Assembly (NCBI GenBank): GCA_037144355.1
Contig: JBAWWY010000006.1
Coordinates: forward strand, 9,520 to 73,519
Length of the DNA stretch: 64,000 nucleotides
Origin: JBAWWY01 sp037144355
Lineage (GTDB): Bacteria > Bacillota > Clostridia > Peptostreptococcales > Anaerovoracaceae
Direction of reading: 5' to 3'
Below the pieces are notes generated by a model, which was not told the origin of the DNA, made no database searches, and was given only the letters and a program-made list of their open reading frames with translations. How positions within the stretch are numbered: position 1 is the first letter of the stretch; each line of letters starts with the position of its first letter. A program made the position numbers and the translations under genes. Positions 51,950-60,889 of the stretch are shown piece after piece.

Positions 51950-52423
51950 ATGAGCAAAATTCTAATGATATCACCAAAAAAATGTACCAGCTGCAAAACT
52001 TGCGAAGTTATTTGTTCTTTTACCAAGACAAAGGGCTTCAATCCCAAGAATGCTGCAGTTACAGTACACGAGTATGAGGAAGTTGGAATTGCAGTACCTA
52101 TGATGTGCATGCAATGCGAGGATGCCGCCTGCCAGAATATTTGCCCTGTCTCTGCAATTACAAAGGATCCAAATGGGACTACCCTGATTAATTTTGACAA
52201 ATGCATTGGGTGCAAGATGTGTGTAAGCGCATGTCCATTTGGCAACATGTCCATAAGCTTGGAAAACAGAAGAATGGTCAAATGCGATCTCTGCGATGGC
52301 GCTCCATTATGTGCGGAGTTCTGCCCTTCCAGTGCCATCAGCTATGTTGAAGCCACTGGACTAAATATTTTAAAGAAGAAAGACCTTGCCCGTAAATTCA
52401 AAGAACTTACAGAGGAGGTGTAG
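51950..52423 (+). CDS. Four-cluster ferredoxin subunit of aldehyde oxidoreductase (AorA/WorS-like)
   Basis: A 157-aa ferredoxin of the HycB/CooF type with sixteen cysteines in four groups: CTSCKTCEVIC, CMQCEDAACQNIC, CIGCKMCVSAC and CDLCDGAPLCAEFC, enough for four [4Fe-4S] clusters. I chose ATG 51950; the GTG at 51923 lies inside the upstream AGGAGGTG. It ends 3 bases before the AOR gene. Such subunits pass electrons from the tungsten enzyme to a flavin-containing partner, which here would be the NuoF-like protein. Confidence 0.9.
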   Translation: MSKILMISPKKCTSCKTCEVICSFTKTKGFNPKNAAVTVHEYEEVGIAVPMMCMQCEDAACQNICPVSAITKDPNGTTLINFDKCIGCKMCVSACPFGNMSISLENRRMVKCDLCDGAPLCAEFCPSSAISYVEATGLNILKKKDLARKFKELTEEV

Positions 52424-52426
52424 AGA

Positions 52427-54232
52427 ATGAACGGCTGGATGGGAACAATATTAAGAGTGAATCTTGCAAATGGAACAATAATAAAAGAAAAATTGAACCA
52501 GAAATTTGCAAAAGAATACATCGGCGCCCGAGGTCTCGGCACCAAATACTATACTGACGAGGTAAAACCTGATGTAGATGCTTTTAGCGATGAAAATAAT
52601 CTTTTATTCATGGCAGGCCCGCTTACAGGAACTTTCGCCACATCAGGCGCCCGCTACAATGTAGTGACCAAAGGTCCCCTTACTGGAACTATTGCTGCAT
52701 CCAACTCTGGAGGGTCCTTTGGGCCAGAACTCAAGATGGCTGGATATGACGGCATAATTTTCGAAGGCAAATCAAAAAAACCAGTATATCTTCAGATTGA
52801 AGATGATGATGTAAAGTTGGTGGATGCCAAGGATCTTTGGGGCAAGAACACCCACGAAACAACAGATATGCTTAATGAAAAACTTGGTTCTGATTTCAAG
52901 GTAGCTTGCATTGGACCTGCCGGTGAAAAGAAGGTATTGTTCGCCGGTGTTATGAATGATAAGAACAGAGCTGCCGGCCGTACAGGAGTCGGCGCTGTCA
53001 TGGGAGACAAAAATCTCAAGGCTGTTGCCGTAAAAGGGACCAAGACTATCAGAGTGGCAGATCCCGCAGCTTTCTTTGAAGCTTGCAAGGATGCAAGAGT
53101 TAAACTCAAAGCCAATCCCGTAACTGGAGCCGGTCTTCCTGCATATGGAACAGAAATCCTTGTCAATATCGTCAATGGTGTTGGTGGATTCCCAGCAGGC
53201 AACTGGCAGGCATCCGAATACGACAAGGCTGACGATACCGGTGGTGAATCCCTGGTTGCGAAATACTTGATTAGAAATAAAGGCTGTTTCGCCTGCTCCA
53301 TAGGTTGTGGAAGATTGACCAAACTGAATGGCAAATATGATTCAATTGGCGAAGGTCCAGAATACGAAGCTGCTTGGGCTATGGGTGGAGATTGCAAAAT
53401 CAATGACCTTGCAGCTATAACTAAAGCCAATTTCATATGCAACGAACTTGGAATGGATCCAATAACCATGGGGTCAACTATTGCCTGCGCAATGGAAATG
53501 TATGAGAAAGGATTTTTGACTGAAAAAGAAATCGGTATGCCACTTGAATGGGGAGATGCCGATGCCTTGGTAAAATTGACCACAATGATTGGAATGAGAG
53601 AAGGATTCGGAGACATTATGGCCCTAGGCTCCTACAGAATGGCTGAAAAATATGGTCATCCCGAACTTTCCATGTCAGTCAAAAAACAGGAAATGCCTGC
53701 TTATGATGGACGTGCGATTCAAGGAATTGGCCTCAACTATGCAACTTCCAACAGGGGTGGCTGCCATGTCAGAGGTTATATGATATCCCCTGAAGTTTTA
53801 GGTCTTCCATTCAAGGTAGATCAGTTTGAAACAAAGGGAAAGGCAGCGTTGCTCAAGATCTTCCAAGATCTGACCGCCGTAGTCGATTCTTCTGGCCTAT
53901 GTCTATTTACCACATTTGGGATAGGTCTTCCAGAAATTGCCGCCATGTATAGAACCGCAACTGGTGAAAATATTACAGATGAGGATCTACTCAAGGCGGG
54001 AGACAGGATTTGGAACTTGGAAAAACAGTATAACTTGAAGAATGGCTTTACAAAGGCAGATGACACTTTGCCACCAAGACTTCTCAGCGAGCCCGTCACT
54101 TCCGGCCCTGCCAAGGGAAGAGTGAACGAGCTTGAAGTAATGCTCAAGGAATACTATGAGCTAAGAGGCTGGGACAAAAATGGAATTCCAACTGCTGCAA
54201 AGCTGAAAGATTTAGGCTTGCCTGAAAACTAA
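52427..54232 (+). CDS. aor: Aldehyde ferredoxin oxidoreductase family tungsten enzyme
   Basis: A 601-aa AOR-family protein. The N-terminal domain shows LRVNLANGTI, YIGARGLGTKYY and GPLTGTFATSGARYNVVTKGPLTG (key part GPLTGT...KGPLTG). The [4Fe-4S] ligands are CFACSIGC (around residue 288) with the fourth Cys in DSSGLC (around residue 490). It oxidises an aldehyde to a carboxylic acid at a bis-pterin tungsten (or molybdenum) centre. The substrate is unknown. GAGGAGG precedes the ATG. The neighbours indicate a multi-subunit NAD-linked form rather than the simple ferredoxin-linked archaeal enzyme. Confidence 0.93.
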   Translation: MNGWMGTILRVNLANGTIIKEKLNQKFAKEYIGARGLGTKYYTDEVKPDVDAFSDENNLLFMAGPLTGTFATSGARYNVVTKGPLTGTIAASNSGGSFGPELKMAGYDGIIFEGKSKKPVYLQIEDDDVKLVDAKDLWGKNTHETTDMLNEKLGSDFKVACIGPAGEKKVLFAGVMNDKNRAAGRTGVGAVMGDKNLKAVAVKGTKTIRVADPAAFFEACKDARVKLKANPVTGAGLPAYGTEILVNIVNGVGGFPAGNWQASEYDKADDTGGESLVAKYLIRNKGCFACSIGCGRLTKLNGKYDSIGEGPEYEAAWAMGGDCKINDLAAITKANFICNELGMDPITMGSTIACAMEMYEKGFLTEKEIGMPLEWGDADALVKLTTMIGMREGFGDIMALGSYRMAEKYGHPELSMSVKKQEMPAYDGRAIQGIGLNYATSNRGGCHVRGYMISPEVLGLPFKVDQFETKGKAALLKIFQDLTAVVDSSGLCLFTTFGIGLPEIAAMYRTATGENITDEDLLKAGDRIWNLEKQYNLKNGFTKADDTLPPRLLSEPVTSGPAKGRVNELEVMLKEYYELRGWDKNGIPTAAKLKDLGLPEN

Positions 54233-54307
54233 GCTTATAAATCCGCTTTTGCGAAAATTTATCGCAAATAAAAATATTCAACACTAATATATAATTACAT
54301 TATAAAT

Positions 54308-54371
54308 AGAGGCTGCATGTAAACAGAATGGGAAACTTCCCGAAGTGCTTTCCATACAGCCTCTTTCTTTC
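54308..54371 (+). terminator. Hairpin with T-tract between the AOR gene and the moaD-like gene
   Basis: AGAGGCTG (54308-54315) pairs with CAGCCTCT (54357-54364), extended inward by ATG/CAT after one mismatch, and contains an inner GGGAA/TTCCC hairpin. TTCTTTC follows. It is probably a partial terminator that lowers expression of the downstream accessory genes relative to the AOR. Confidence 0.6.
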
Positions 54372-54390
54372 AAACCAAGTGAGGATCTAA

Positions 54391-54663
54391 ATGATTGTAA
54401 AGTTTTTTGCTGACCTGCGAGACATTAGCAAATCAAAAGAAATAGAAATGGAAGCACCCCAGGATATTGAGGCGCTACTTAACCAGCTTTCTATCCTGTA
54501 TGGAAAGAAAATGAAATCAAGAATTATTGGTGAAGACAATAAGCTCCATCCCGATATGATCGTTCTGCTTAATGGCAGGCATATAGAGCATCTCTCCGGA
54601 GAAGCTTCTTTATTGTCGGAAAGTGATGTTGTCAGTTTCTTCCCGCGCATAGCGGGAGGTTGA
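54391..54663 (+). CDS. MoaD/ThiS-family sulfur carrier protein
   Basis: A 90-aa ubiquitin-fold protein beginning VKFFADLRDISKSKE and ending in IAGG, the C-terminal Gly-Gly that is adenylated and thiocarboxylated in MoaD. Next to an AOR gene it most likely supplies sulfur for the dithiolene of the tungsten/molybdenum pterin. Such AOR-linked MoaD-like genes are common. Its stop overlaps a possible TTG of the next gene. Confidence 0.88.
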   Translation: MIVKFFADLRDISKSKEIEMEAPQDIEALLNQLSILYGKKMKSRIIGEDNKLHPDMIVLLNGRHIEHLSGEASLLSESDVVSFFPRIAGG

Positions 54664-54674
54664 GAGGCATTGAT

Positions 54675-55286
54675 ATGGAAAATAAAAGAGATATGAAAGA
54701 AATCATATTCGGCTATCCTGCGGAAAAAAGATTTTCTTTGGCCATCATGCAGGATATCCAGAGAGAATATAATTATATATCGAAAGAAGCCTTGGAAACT
54801 ATTTCCGGACATCTTTCAATTCCCTTGAGTAAACTTTATGGCATGGCAACATTCTATAAAGCCCTTAGTTTGAAACCAAAAGGCAAATATATCATCAAAG
54901 TCTGCGATGGTACTGCCTGCCATATAAGATCTTCCCTGGGAATACTTTCCGAGTTGGAAAGGCTGCTTGCAATAAGCCCTGGTGAAGTTACCTCCGATGG
55001 AATGTTTTCTCTTGAAACAGTCAATTGCGTTGGCGCCTGCGCGCTTGCGCCGGTTATGGTAATTGATGGAACTTACCATGGCAAAATGGCTACTGGGAAC
55101 GTTTTTCAGATTCTTGAGGATTATAAGTCAATTGGTAAAATAGTGAATGAAGAAGAAAGAATTAACCAGTCCATGGTTTTAGAAGGCTTTGATGCTAATG
55201 AATCTATGGCTCATTTAGCTGATTCCGTCCAAGGATCCGAGATTATATCAAAGAGAAGAAAGCAAGGTGGTGGCAGCAATGAATGA
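54675..55286 (+). CDS. NuoE-like [2Fe-2S] subunit (BfuC/HydC-type)
   Basis: A 203-aa thioredoxin-like ferredoxin subunit. The cluster ligands occur in CDGTACHI (C-x4-C) and CVGACALAP (C-x3-C), as in NuoE and HndA. The start at ATG 54675 follows AGAGG by 7 bases; a TTG at 54660 overlaps the previous stop but lacks a signal. About 45 residues at the C-terminus extend beyond the usual domain (SMVLEGFDANESMAHL...). It overlaps the NuoF-like gene by 8 bases. Confidence 0.9.
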   Translation: MENKRDMKEIIFGYPAEKRFSLAIMQDIQREYNYISKEALETISGHLSIPLSKLYGMATFYKALSLKPKGKYIIKVCDGTACHIRSSLGILSELERLLAISPGEVTSDGMFSLETVNCVGACALAPVMVIDGTYHGKMATGNVFQILEDYKSIGKIVNEEERINQSMVLEGFDANESMAHLADSVQGSEIISKRRKQGGGSNE

Positions 55287-57072
55287 AAGGAAAATACTGA
55301 TTTGTTGTGGGGCGGGTTGTATCGCAAGCGGAAGCAAGAAAGTTGAAGAAGCATTTCGAATCGAACTTGCTGAAAGGAAAATTGATATAACACCAGAAGC
55401 TTATATAAAGTGTACCGGCTGCAACGGCTTATGCGAAAAAGGACCAATTGTAAAATTCGAACCCGATGACATCGCTTATTACAAGGTCAACCCTGGGGAT
55501 GTTCCGGAGATTATAGAAAAAACATTAATCAAGGGAGAAGAAATTCAAAGACTTCTTTATTTGGACCTTGTATCTAAAAAAAGAGTGCGATCCATCAAGG
55601 ATTCTGAATTTATGAAAAGGCAGACTAAAATCGCCCTGCGAAATATTGGTGAGATAGATCCATATGATATCGATGATTATATTTCCACGGGTGGATACAA
55701 AGCTTTGAGTAAATCCATATCTCAAATGACTTCTGAAAATATTATTTCAGAAATAAAAAAGTCTGGCTTGCGTGGAAGAGGCGGTGGCGGGTTTCCTACC
55801 GGAGTCAAGTGGGAGACTTGCTTGAATATTGACAAATTCCCAAAATATCTGATTTGCAACGGAGACGAAGGCGATCCTGGTGCTTTTATGGATCGCAGCA
55901 TTATGGAAGGCGACCCACACACAGTCCTCGAAGGCATGATAATAGGGGCTATTGCTTTAAATATTCAAAATGGCTATATCTATATTCGAGATGAATATGG
56001 TCTGGCGCTTGAGAACATGCATAGGGCAATTGAACAGGCAAACGAAAGAGGTTATCTAGGTGAAAACATACTCGGTTCCAACCATTCCTTTTCAGTGGAA
56101 ATTGTCAGAGGAGGCGGTGCATTCGTCTGCGGTGAGTCTTCCGCATTAATGGCATCTATTGAGGGTAGGGTTGGAGAACCTCGTGCCAAATATATCAGGT
56201 CTTCCGAGTTCGGACTCTTTGGCCAGCCTACTGTACTAAACAACGTTGAAACCTGGGCCAACGTGCCGGTAATAATAAATAATGGTAGTGAATGGTTCAA
56301 AAAGATAGGTACTGCCACCAGCAAGGGAACCAAGGTATTCTCCCTAGTTGGAAAGGTTAAGAATACTGGACTTGTGGAAATCCCAATGGGTGCTACTTTG
56401 AAAGAGTTGATTTTTGATATCGGTGGCGGCATTCTTAAAAACAAGGAATTTAAGGCAATTCAGACCGGCGGCCCATCTGGCGGTTGCATTCCCGCATCCC
56501 TTCTCGATCTGCCGATTGATTTTGAAAATCTTGAAGCCGCTGGCTCAATGATGGGTTCGGGAGGAATGATAGTTACCGACGAGCGAACTTGCATGGTTGA
56601 ATTCGCAAGATATTATATAACCTTCCTGGCTGATGAGTCTTGCGGAAAGTGTGTATCCTGTAGGGAAGGTATAAGGCAGATGCGGAAAATCCTGACAGAC
56701 ATATGCGAGGGGCGTGGACAGGAAAGTGATTTGGATCTTCTTGCCACTTTATCAGAAACTATCATTGAAGCTTCTCTTTGCGGCCTGGGGAAAACCGCTC
56801 CCAATCCAGTAATCAGTACAATTAAATATTTCAGGGATGAATATTTGGAACATATAATCAATAAGCGCTGCAGAGCAGGAGTATGCAAAGATCTAACTGA
56901 GTTTTATATTGATGAGAACGCCTGTACTGGGTGCGGCTTATGTAAAACATGTTGCGCTCCAGAAGCGATTTCAGGTTTTTCAAAGACACCCCATGTTATT
57001 GACGAAGAAAAATGCATAACATGCGGCAATTGTATAGATATCTGCAATTTCAAAGCAGTGAAGGTGAGGTGA
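55279..57072 (+). CDS. NuoF-like NAD/FMN subunit with N-terminal [2Fe-2S] and C-terminal ferredoxin domains
   Basis: A 597-aa flavoprotein as in HndC/HydB. The N-terminal thioredoxin-like domain has ICCGAGCIASG and CTGCNGLC. The NAD site is GRGGGGFPTG (around residue 170), FMN site GDEGDPGAFMDR (around residue 198), then a [4Fe-4S] site SCGKCVSCREG (around residue 455) and two C-terminal [4Fe-4S] motifs, CTGCGLCKTCC and CITCGNCIDIC. In the second-last motif the usual spacing is CxxCxxCxxC, slightly unlike CxxCxxCxxxC. The start ATG 55279 has AAGGTGG 8 bases upstream. It would exchange electrons between NAD(H), the clusters and the AOR module, and could support flavin-based bifurcation. Confidence 0.92.
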   Translation: MNERKILICCGAGCIASGSKKVEEAFRIELAERKIDITPEAYIKCTGCNGLCEKGPIVKFEPDDIAYYKVNPGDVPEIIEKTLIKGEEIQRLLYLDLVSKKRVRSIKDSEFMKRQTKIALRNIGEIDPYDIDDYISTGGYKALSKSISQMTSENIISEIKKSGLRGRGGGGFPTGVKWETCLNIDKFPKYLICNGDEGDPGAFMDRSIMEGDPHTVLEGMIIGAIALNIQNGYIYIRDEYGLALENMHRAIEQANERGYLGENILGSNHSFSVEIVRGGGAFVCGESSALMASIEGRVGEPRAKYIRSSEFGLFGQPTVLNNVETWANVPVIINNGSEWFKKIGTATSKGTKVFSLVGKVKNTGLVEIPMGATLKELIFDIGGGILKNKEFKAIQTGGPSGGCIPASLLDLPIDFENLEAAGSMMGSGGMIVTDERTCMVEFARYYITFLADESCGKCVSCREGIRQMRKILTDICEGRGQESDLDLLATLSETIIEASLCGLGKTAPNPVISTIKYFRDEYLEHIINKRCRAGVCKDLTEFYIDENACTGCGLCKTCCAPEAISGFSKTPHVIDEEKCITCGNCIDICNFKAVKVR

Positions 57073-57078
57073 TTATAG

Positions 57079-57828
57079 ATGGAAACTGTAAAAGTTGTAA
57101 TAAACGGCAAGGAATGCATAGCGGAAAAAGGTAAATTTTTAATTGATATTGCAAAAGACAATCGCATAGGAATTCCCCATCTATGCCATCATGAATCTCT
57201 TCGTGGCTTGAACGCCTGCAGGCTTTGCATTGTGGAAGTCACTGAAAAAGCCAAGACTAGAGTCGTAACTTCCTGTACTTTCCCTGCAACATCTGATTTA
57301 ATTGTTGAGACGAATACTGAAAAACTCAAAAGCATGAGAAAGATGCTCCTTGCATTGCTGAGGGCAGAAACCCCCGACAATATCCAAGTCACAAAGCTGA
57401 TTAAAGCATTTGGAGCGGCTGATAGTTCCAGATTTGAAATGAGCAATGGCAATGATTGTGTTATGTGCGGCCTTTGCGTAAAAGCCTGCGAGGAAGTTGG
57501 ATGCTTTGCCATTGCAACGGTCAATCGTGGAACCACTAAGAAAATTGCAACTCCGTACGAAAGCGCCGCCGATACTTGCATAGGCTGTGGCTCATGCGCC
57601 TATGTTTGCCCTACCGAATGTATCAAGATGGAGGACAAGGACGGCATAAGAAATATCTGGGGCAAGGATTTCAGAATGCTTCAGTGCAGATGTTGCAATG
57701 AGTATTTCATAACCGAAGAATACTATGAGCATATAAAGGGCAAGCTGGAAAACCAATCCGATGATTTAATTTGTCCACACTGCAAGAAAGAGGAGTTTTC
57801 CAGAAAAATGATTGACGTTTTTTTATAA
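57079..57828 (+). CDS. NuoG/HydA N-terminal-like iron-sulfur subunit
   Basis: A 249-aa protein. A [2Fe-2S] domain comes first (HLCHHESLRGLNACRLC with a later TSC), then a NuoG-type region, and two [4Fe-4S] motifs CVMCGLCVKAC and CIGCGSCAYVC. The C-terminal 60 residues hold two more Cys pairs (CRCC and CPHC), like a zinc ribbon or additional cluster. It resembles the electron-transfer half of HydA or NuoG without a hydrogenase domain. It is the last gene before a strong terminator. With the two previous genes it forms a three-subunit set like those that couple other oxidoreductases to NAD and ferredoxin. Confidence 0.88.
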   Translation: METVKVVINGKECIAEKGKFLIDIAKDNRIGIPHLCHHESLRGLNACRLCIVEVTEKAKTRVVTSCTFPATSDLIVETNTEKLKSMRKMLLALLRAETPDNIQVTKLIKAFGAADSSRFEMSNGNDCVMCGLCVKACEEVGCFAIATVNRGTTKKIATPYESAADTCIGCGSCAYVCPTECIKMEDKDGIRNIWGKDFRMLQCRCCNEYFITEEYYEHIKGKLENQSDDLICPHCKKEEFSRKMIDVFL

Positions 57829-57873
57829 ATTAAGATAATTGATTCTAAACTACTCCATGCCGGTAACGATTGA

Positions 57874-57927
57874 GAAAAGCTGTATCATATCTTTTAGCAG
57901 ATGCGATACAGCTTTTCGTGATTTTTA
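57874..57927 (+). terminator. Terminator of the AOR operon
   Basis: A perfect 13-bp stem, GAAAAGCTGTATC (57874-57886) with GATACAGCTTTTC (57905-57917), is followed by GTGATTTTTATT. It lies 46 bases past the last gene. Confidence 0.88.
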
Positions 57928-57994
57928 TTCATTACTTAATCTATCAAATCAATCATTTTGATTATACTGTCAAACTATATTTCATTTTATCTTA

Positions 57995-58924
57995 TTAGAT
58001 TATTTCCCCACCAGCTTCGGCTAAAAGCCTTTCCAGATGTTCCTTATCGAAAAAGTATCGTTTTGTGCAAAATTGGCAAATCAGTTCTGCCTGTCCATCC
58101 TCTTCAATAATCTGGGAGAGGTCCTTTGATCCAATACTCATAACGACCTTTTCCAGCCTCTCATTGGAACAGTCACAGTTCCATGAGATTTCCTTGAACC
58201 CAAGAATTTCCAGTTTGTATTCCAGGTCTATAATTCCGAATATCCTTTCAGAAAGGGCTTTTAAAATTCCTTCTTCTGATTTAACTTTTGAATCATTCAT
58301 TACTTCTTCAACTATTTCTGAAAAAGGAGGCAAGCTGTCCAATACCAATTCAAGCTCCATTACAGATCCATCTTTTGATTCTGGAAGCATTTGTATTATC
58401 ATTCCCAAGGCAAAAGCAACCGATCCATCCTCGTTGATTTTTTCTGACAAAGCAACGGAAGTGGACTGTTGCTCGGAGATGAAAAAGTAAGCTGTTAAAT
58501 CGTCAGCTATTTCTCCGGAAACCAATTCAAGTTTCCCTATATATGGCTCTTTTAAACCAAAATCCTTGATAACAGTAAGCATTCCAATATTAAGACCGGC
58601 ACCGACATCCATTCTCCCGTTTTTCTTCAGCGGAGGATAAATTTGGCCATTTGAAATATATCCTTTTACTTGACCTTTTGCATTAGCCGTTGCCAGAACT
58701 TCTCTCGCTTCTCCATCTCCTTTGAATTGAATTGTTATCTTGTCGCTGTCTCCCTTCATCATCAGGCCCATCATCCCCGTTGCGGTGAGCACTCTTCCCA
58801 AAAGTGCAGTTCCGGTTGGACTCGTATTGTGGATTTGCCTAGCTTCTTCAACCAATTTTGTTGAAAGAGTTAGATAAACTCTGAAGGAATTGCTTTTATC
58901 TATCCCAATTAAAACTTTGCTCAT
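57995..58924 (-). CDS. hslO: Hsp33 redox-regulated chaperone
   Basis: A 309-aa protein with the Hsp33 core (SPTGTALLGRVLTATGMM near residue 37, GNGQIYPP-like SNGQIYPPLKKNGRMDVG) and the C-terminal zinc-binding cysteines CDC (around residue 251) and CQFC (around residue 286). Oxidation of these cysteines activates the holdase. It follows the phosphohexomutase gene by 55 bases on the same strand and may share its transcript. Confidence 0.94.
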   Translation of the reverse strand: MSKVLIGIDKSNSFRVYLTLSTKLVEEARQIHNTSPTGTALLGRVLTATGMMGLMMKGDSDKITIQFKGDGEAREVLATANAKGQVKGYISNGQIYPPLKKNGRMDVGAGLNIGMLTVIKDFGLKEPYIGKLELVSGEIADDLTAYFFISEQQSTSVALSEKINEDGSVAFALGMIIQMLPESKDGSVMELELVLDSLPPFSEIVEEVMNDSKVKSEEGILKALSERIFGIIDLEYKLEILGFKEISWNCDCSNERLEKVVMSIGSKDLSQIIEEDGQAELICQFCTKRYFFDKEHLERLLAEAGGEII

Positions 58925-58979
58925 TTATTTTCCTTTCATTACTAACATTACTAAATCGTTTTAAGCTCATTCATCAATT

Positions 58980-60815
58980 CTACTCGACCCATTTTTTAAT
59001 TTCTTGTGAATAGCAGGAAAGAAGGTTAAGCCCATCTGCCCTACTATCTCCCTTGACTTCAAGATAAATTTTCAATTTTGGCTCGGTTCCCGAAGGCCTA
59101 ATGGTAATACTGCTGCCGTTTTCCAACCTGAATTCAAGCACGTCGGACTTTGGCAAGCTGGTTTCTCCAAGATAATCAATCGTTTCAGCAATCTTCATGC
59201 CGCAGAATTCTTTAAATCCTGCCGTTCTAACCGCTTGCATTATATTTTTCATCTTGTCCAAGCCTCCGAACTCATCAAAACTGAAGTCCAGAAGGTCGTT
59301 GATAAAATATCCATACACGACGTACAATGCGTCCAATGCATCAAGCAATGTCATCCCGCAATGCTTGTAATATGCCGTCATCTCGCAAACCAGCATTGAC
59401 CCATTTATGGCATCCTTGTCCCTAACGTAGGATCCTTTCAAATAGCCATAGCTTTCCTCAAATCCAAAGAGATACCTATCTTCTTCACCCTGGTCTTCCA
59501 GCAAGCAAATCTGCTCCCCAATGAATTTAAACCCGGTAAGAACGTCCTTGCATTCAATGCCTGTCTCCTTGCATACAGAGTCTACCATTTTGCTGGTAAC
59601 TATGGTCTTGAAAACAATTTTATCCTGTAGATTGTCTCCGGCTGCTTTTCTCATTTTAATTATAAAGTCCACAAGGAGTATCCCTATCTGGTTTCCAGAA
59701 ATCAATTTATAATGCTCAGAAGGATTTCCATTTTCAGATTTGCTTTTGCCTGCTTGTAGTACAGCCACCCCAACCCTGTCGCTATCTGGATCGGATGCTA
59801 TCAATATGTCTGGAATTAGATTTTCCCCTTGAGATGGCTTGTTATACTTTTCATATAGTTCTTCGCATAAAGCCAACCCCAGTTTTAGCGCCTCTTTTTT
59901 CTCCGGATTTGGATATGGGCATGTTGGGAAATTGCCGTCAGGAAGTTCCTGCTCCTTTACTATGAAAACATTTTCAACACCAATCTCGGACAATATTTTC
60001 CTAACCCAGAGATTTCCAGCTCCATTTAAAGGAGTATAGACAACATTTAGATTAGCGTTTATCTTTCTGGTATCATGACCTGTTGCCTTTCCTATTCCAA
60101 CTCCCAAACTTTCTTTTTTTACACTGGCAATGAAGTCTGCAGCCACATTTTCCCCAATGATTTCTATCAATTCACCCTTGGTGGCTTCTTTGTCAAACTC
60201 TGAAAATTTAACTCCGCTGAACATATCTACCGCCTCAATGCATTTGTAAACATCCGCAGCCTCGTCCAGATTTAGTTGGCAGCCATATCTGTTGTAGGCC
60301 TTATATCCGTTGTATTTAGCTGGGTTATGACTTGCAGTTATCATTATGCCGCCCTGGGCCGAAAAAGCCCTCACCGCAAAGGAAAGAACCGGTGTAGGCA
60401 TCAGCTGGTTGAATATATATGCCTTGATTCCATTAGCCGCAAGCACCTCAGCAGATGCCTTGGCAAATAATTCCGATTTTATCCTGCTGTCATATGAAAT
60501 TGCAACCCTAAGTTGGGTTTGATCCTTATCTCCAATTCCCTCTATAGTATCTTTAACGTTTTCTTTCTTGTATTTAAGTATTAGATAGTCTGCGAATCCC
60601 TGCGTGGTCCTTCTGACAGTGTTGATATTCATTCTATTGGTCCCAGGGCCAATTATTCCTCTTAACCCACCAGTCCCAAATTCCAAATCCCTGTTGAAGC
60701 TATCTTCAATTTCCTCATCAGTAAGTTTCAAAAGTTCATTCCTAAGTTCGAGGTCAATATCATTATTTTGAATCCATTCTTTGTATTTAAGGCGCCATTG
60801 TTCCATAGATTGCAT
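58980..60815 (-). CDS. Phosphoglucomutase/phosphomannomutase
   Basis: A 611-aa alpha-D-phosphohexomutase. The phosphoserine loop is TASHNPAKYNGYK (around residue 150), metal loop DPDSDRVGV, sugar-recognition loop FGFEESYGYL and phosphate loop RPSGTEPKLKIY near the C-terminus. The ATG at 60815 has AAGGAG 6 bases upstream, so the longer open frame is not used. It interconverts hexose 6- and 1-phosphates and could supply glucose 1-phosphate to rfbA and rfbF in the glycan locus. Confidence 0.93.
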   Translation of the reverse strand: MQSMEQWRLKYKEWIQNNDIDLELRNELLKLTDEEIEDSFNRDLEFGTGGLRGIIGPGTNRMNINTVRRTTQGFADYLILKYKKENVKDTIEGIGDKDQTQLRVAISYDSRIKSELFAKASAEVLAANGIKAYIFNQLMPTPVLSFAVRAFSAQGGIMITASHNPAKYNGYKAYNRYGCQLNLDEAADVYKCIEAVDMFSGVKFSEFDKEATKGELIEIIGENVAADFIASVKKESLGVGIGKATGHDTRKINANLNVVYTPLNGAGNLWVRKILSEIGVENVFIVKEQELPDGNFPTCPYPNPEKKEALKLGLALCEELYEKYNKPSQGENLIPDILIASDPDSDRVGVAVLQAGKSKSENGNPSEHYKLISGNQIGILLVDFIIKMRKAAGDNLQDKIVFKTIVTSKMVDSVCKETGIECKDVLTGFKFIGEQICLLEDQGEEDRYLFGFEESYGYLKGSYVRDKDAINGSMLVCEMTAYYKHCGMTLLDALDALYVVYGYFINDLLDFSFDEFGGLDKMKNIMQAVRTAGFKEFCGMKIAETIDYLGETSLPKSDVLEFRLENGSSITIRPSGTEPKLKIYLEVKGDSRADGLNLLSCYSQEIKKWVE

Positions 60816-60835
60816 ATCATGCTCCTTCTCTACTA

Positions 60836-60872
60836 ATATAAAAACTGCAGGCAAATAAGGTTTTGCCCGCAG
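60836..60872 (-). terminator. Terminator after the GntR regulator gene
   Basis: On the minus strand CTGCGGGCAAA (60862-60872) pairs with TTTGCCTGCAG (60845-60855) with one mismatch and a 6-base loop, then TTTTTATAT. It lies between the GntR gene and the mutase gene, so the mutase must rely on read-through or on a promoter not recognised here. Confidence 0.78.
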
Positions 60873-60889
60873 AATAAATCAACTAGTCT

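Noticed and set aside
52792..53616. 274-codon open frame on the minus strand inside the AOR gene
   Set aside because: It is antisense to conserved AOR motifs, including the cluster cysteines, and lacks any start signal.
55267..57828. Respiratory complex I or a [FeFe] hydrogenase operon
   Set aside because: Only NuoE/F/G-like pieces are present; there are no membrane subunits and no H-cluster cysteine motifs, and the AOR genes explain the set.
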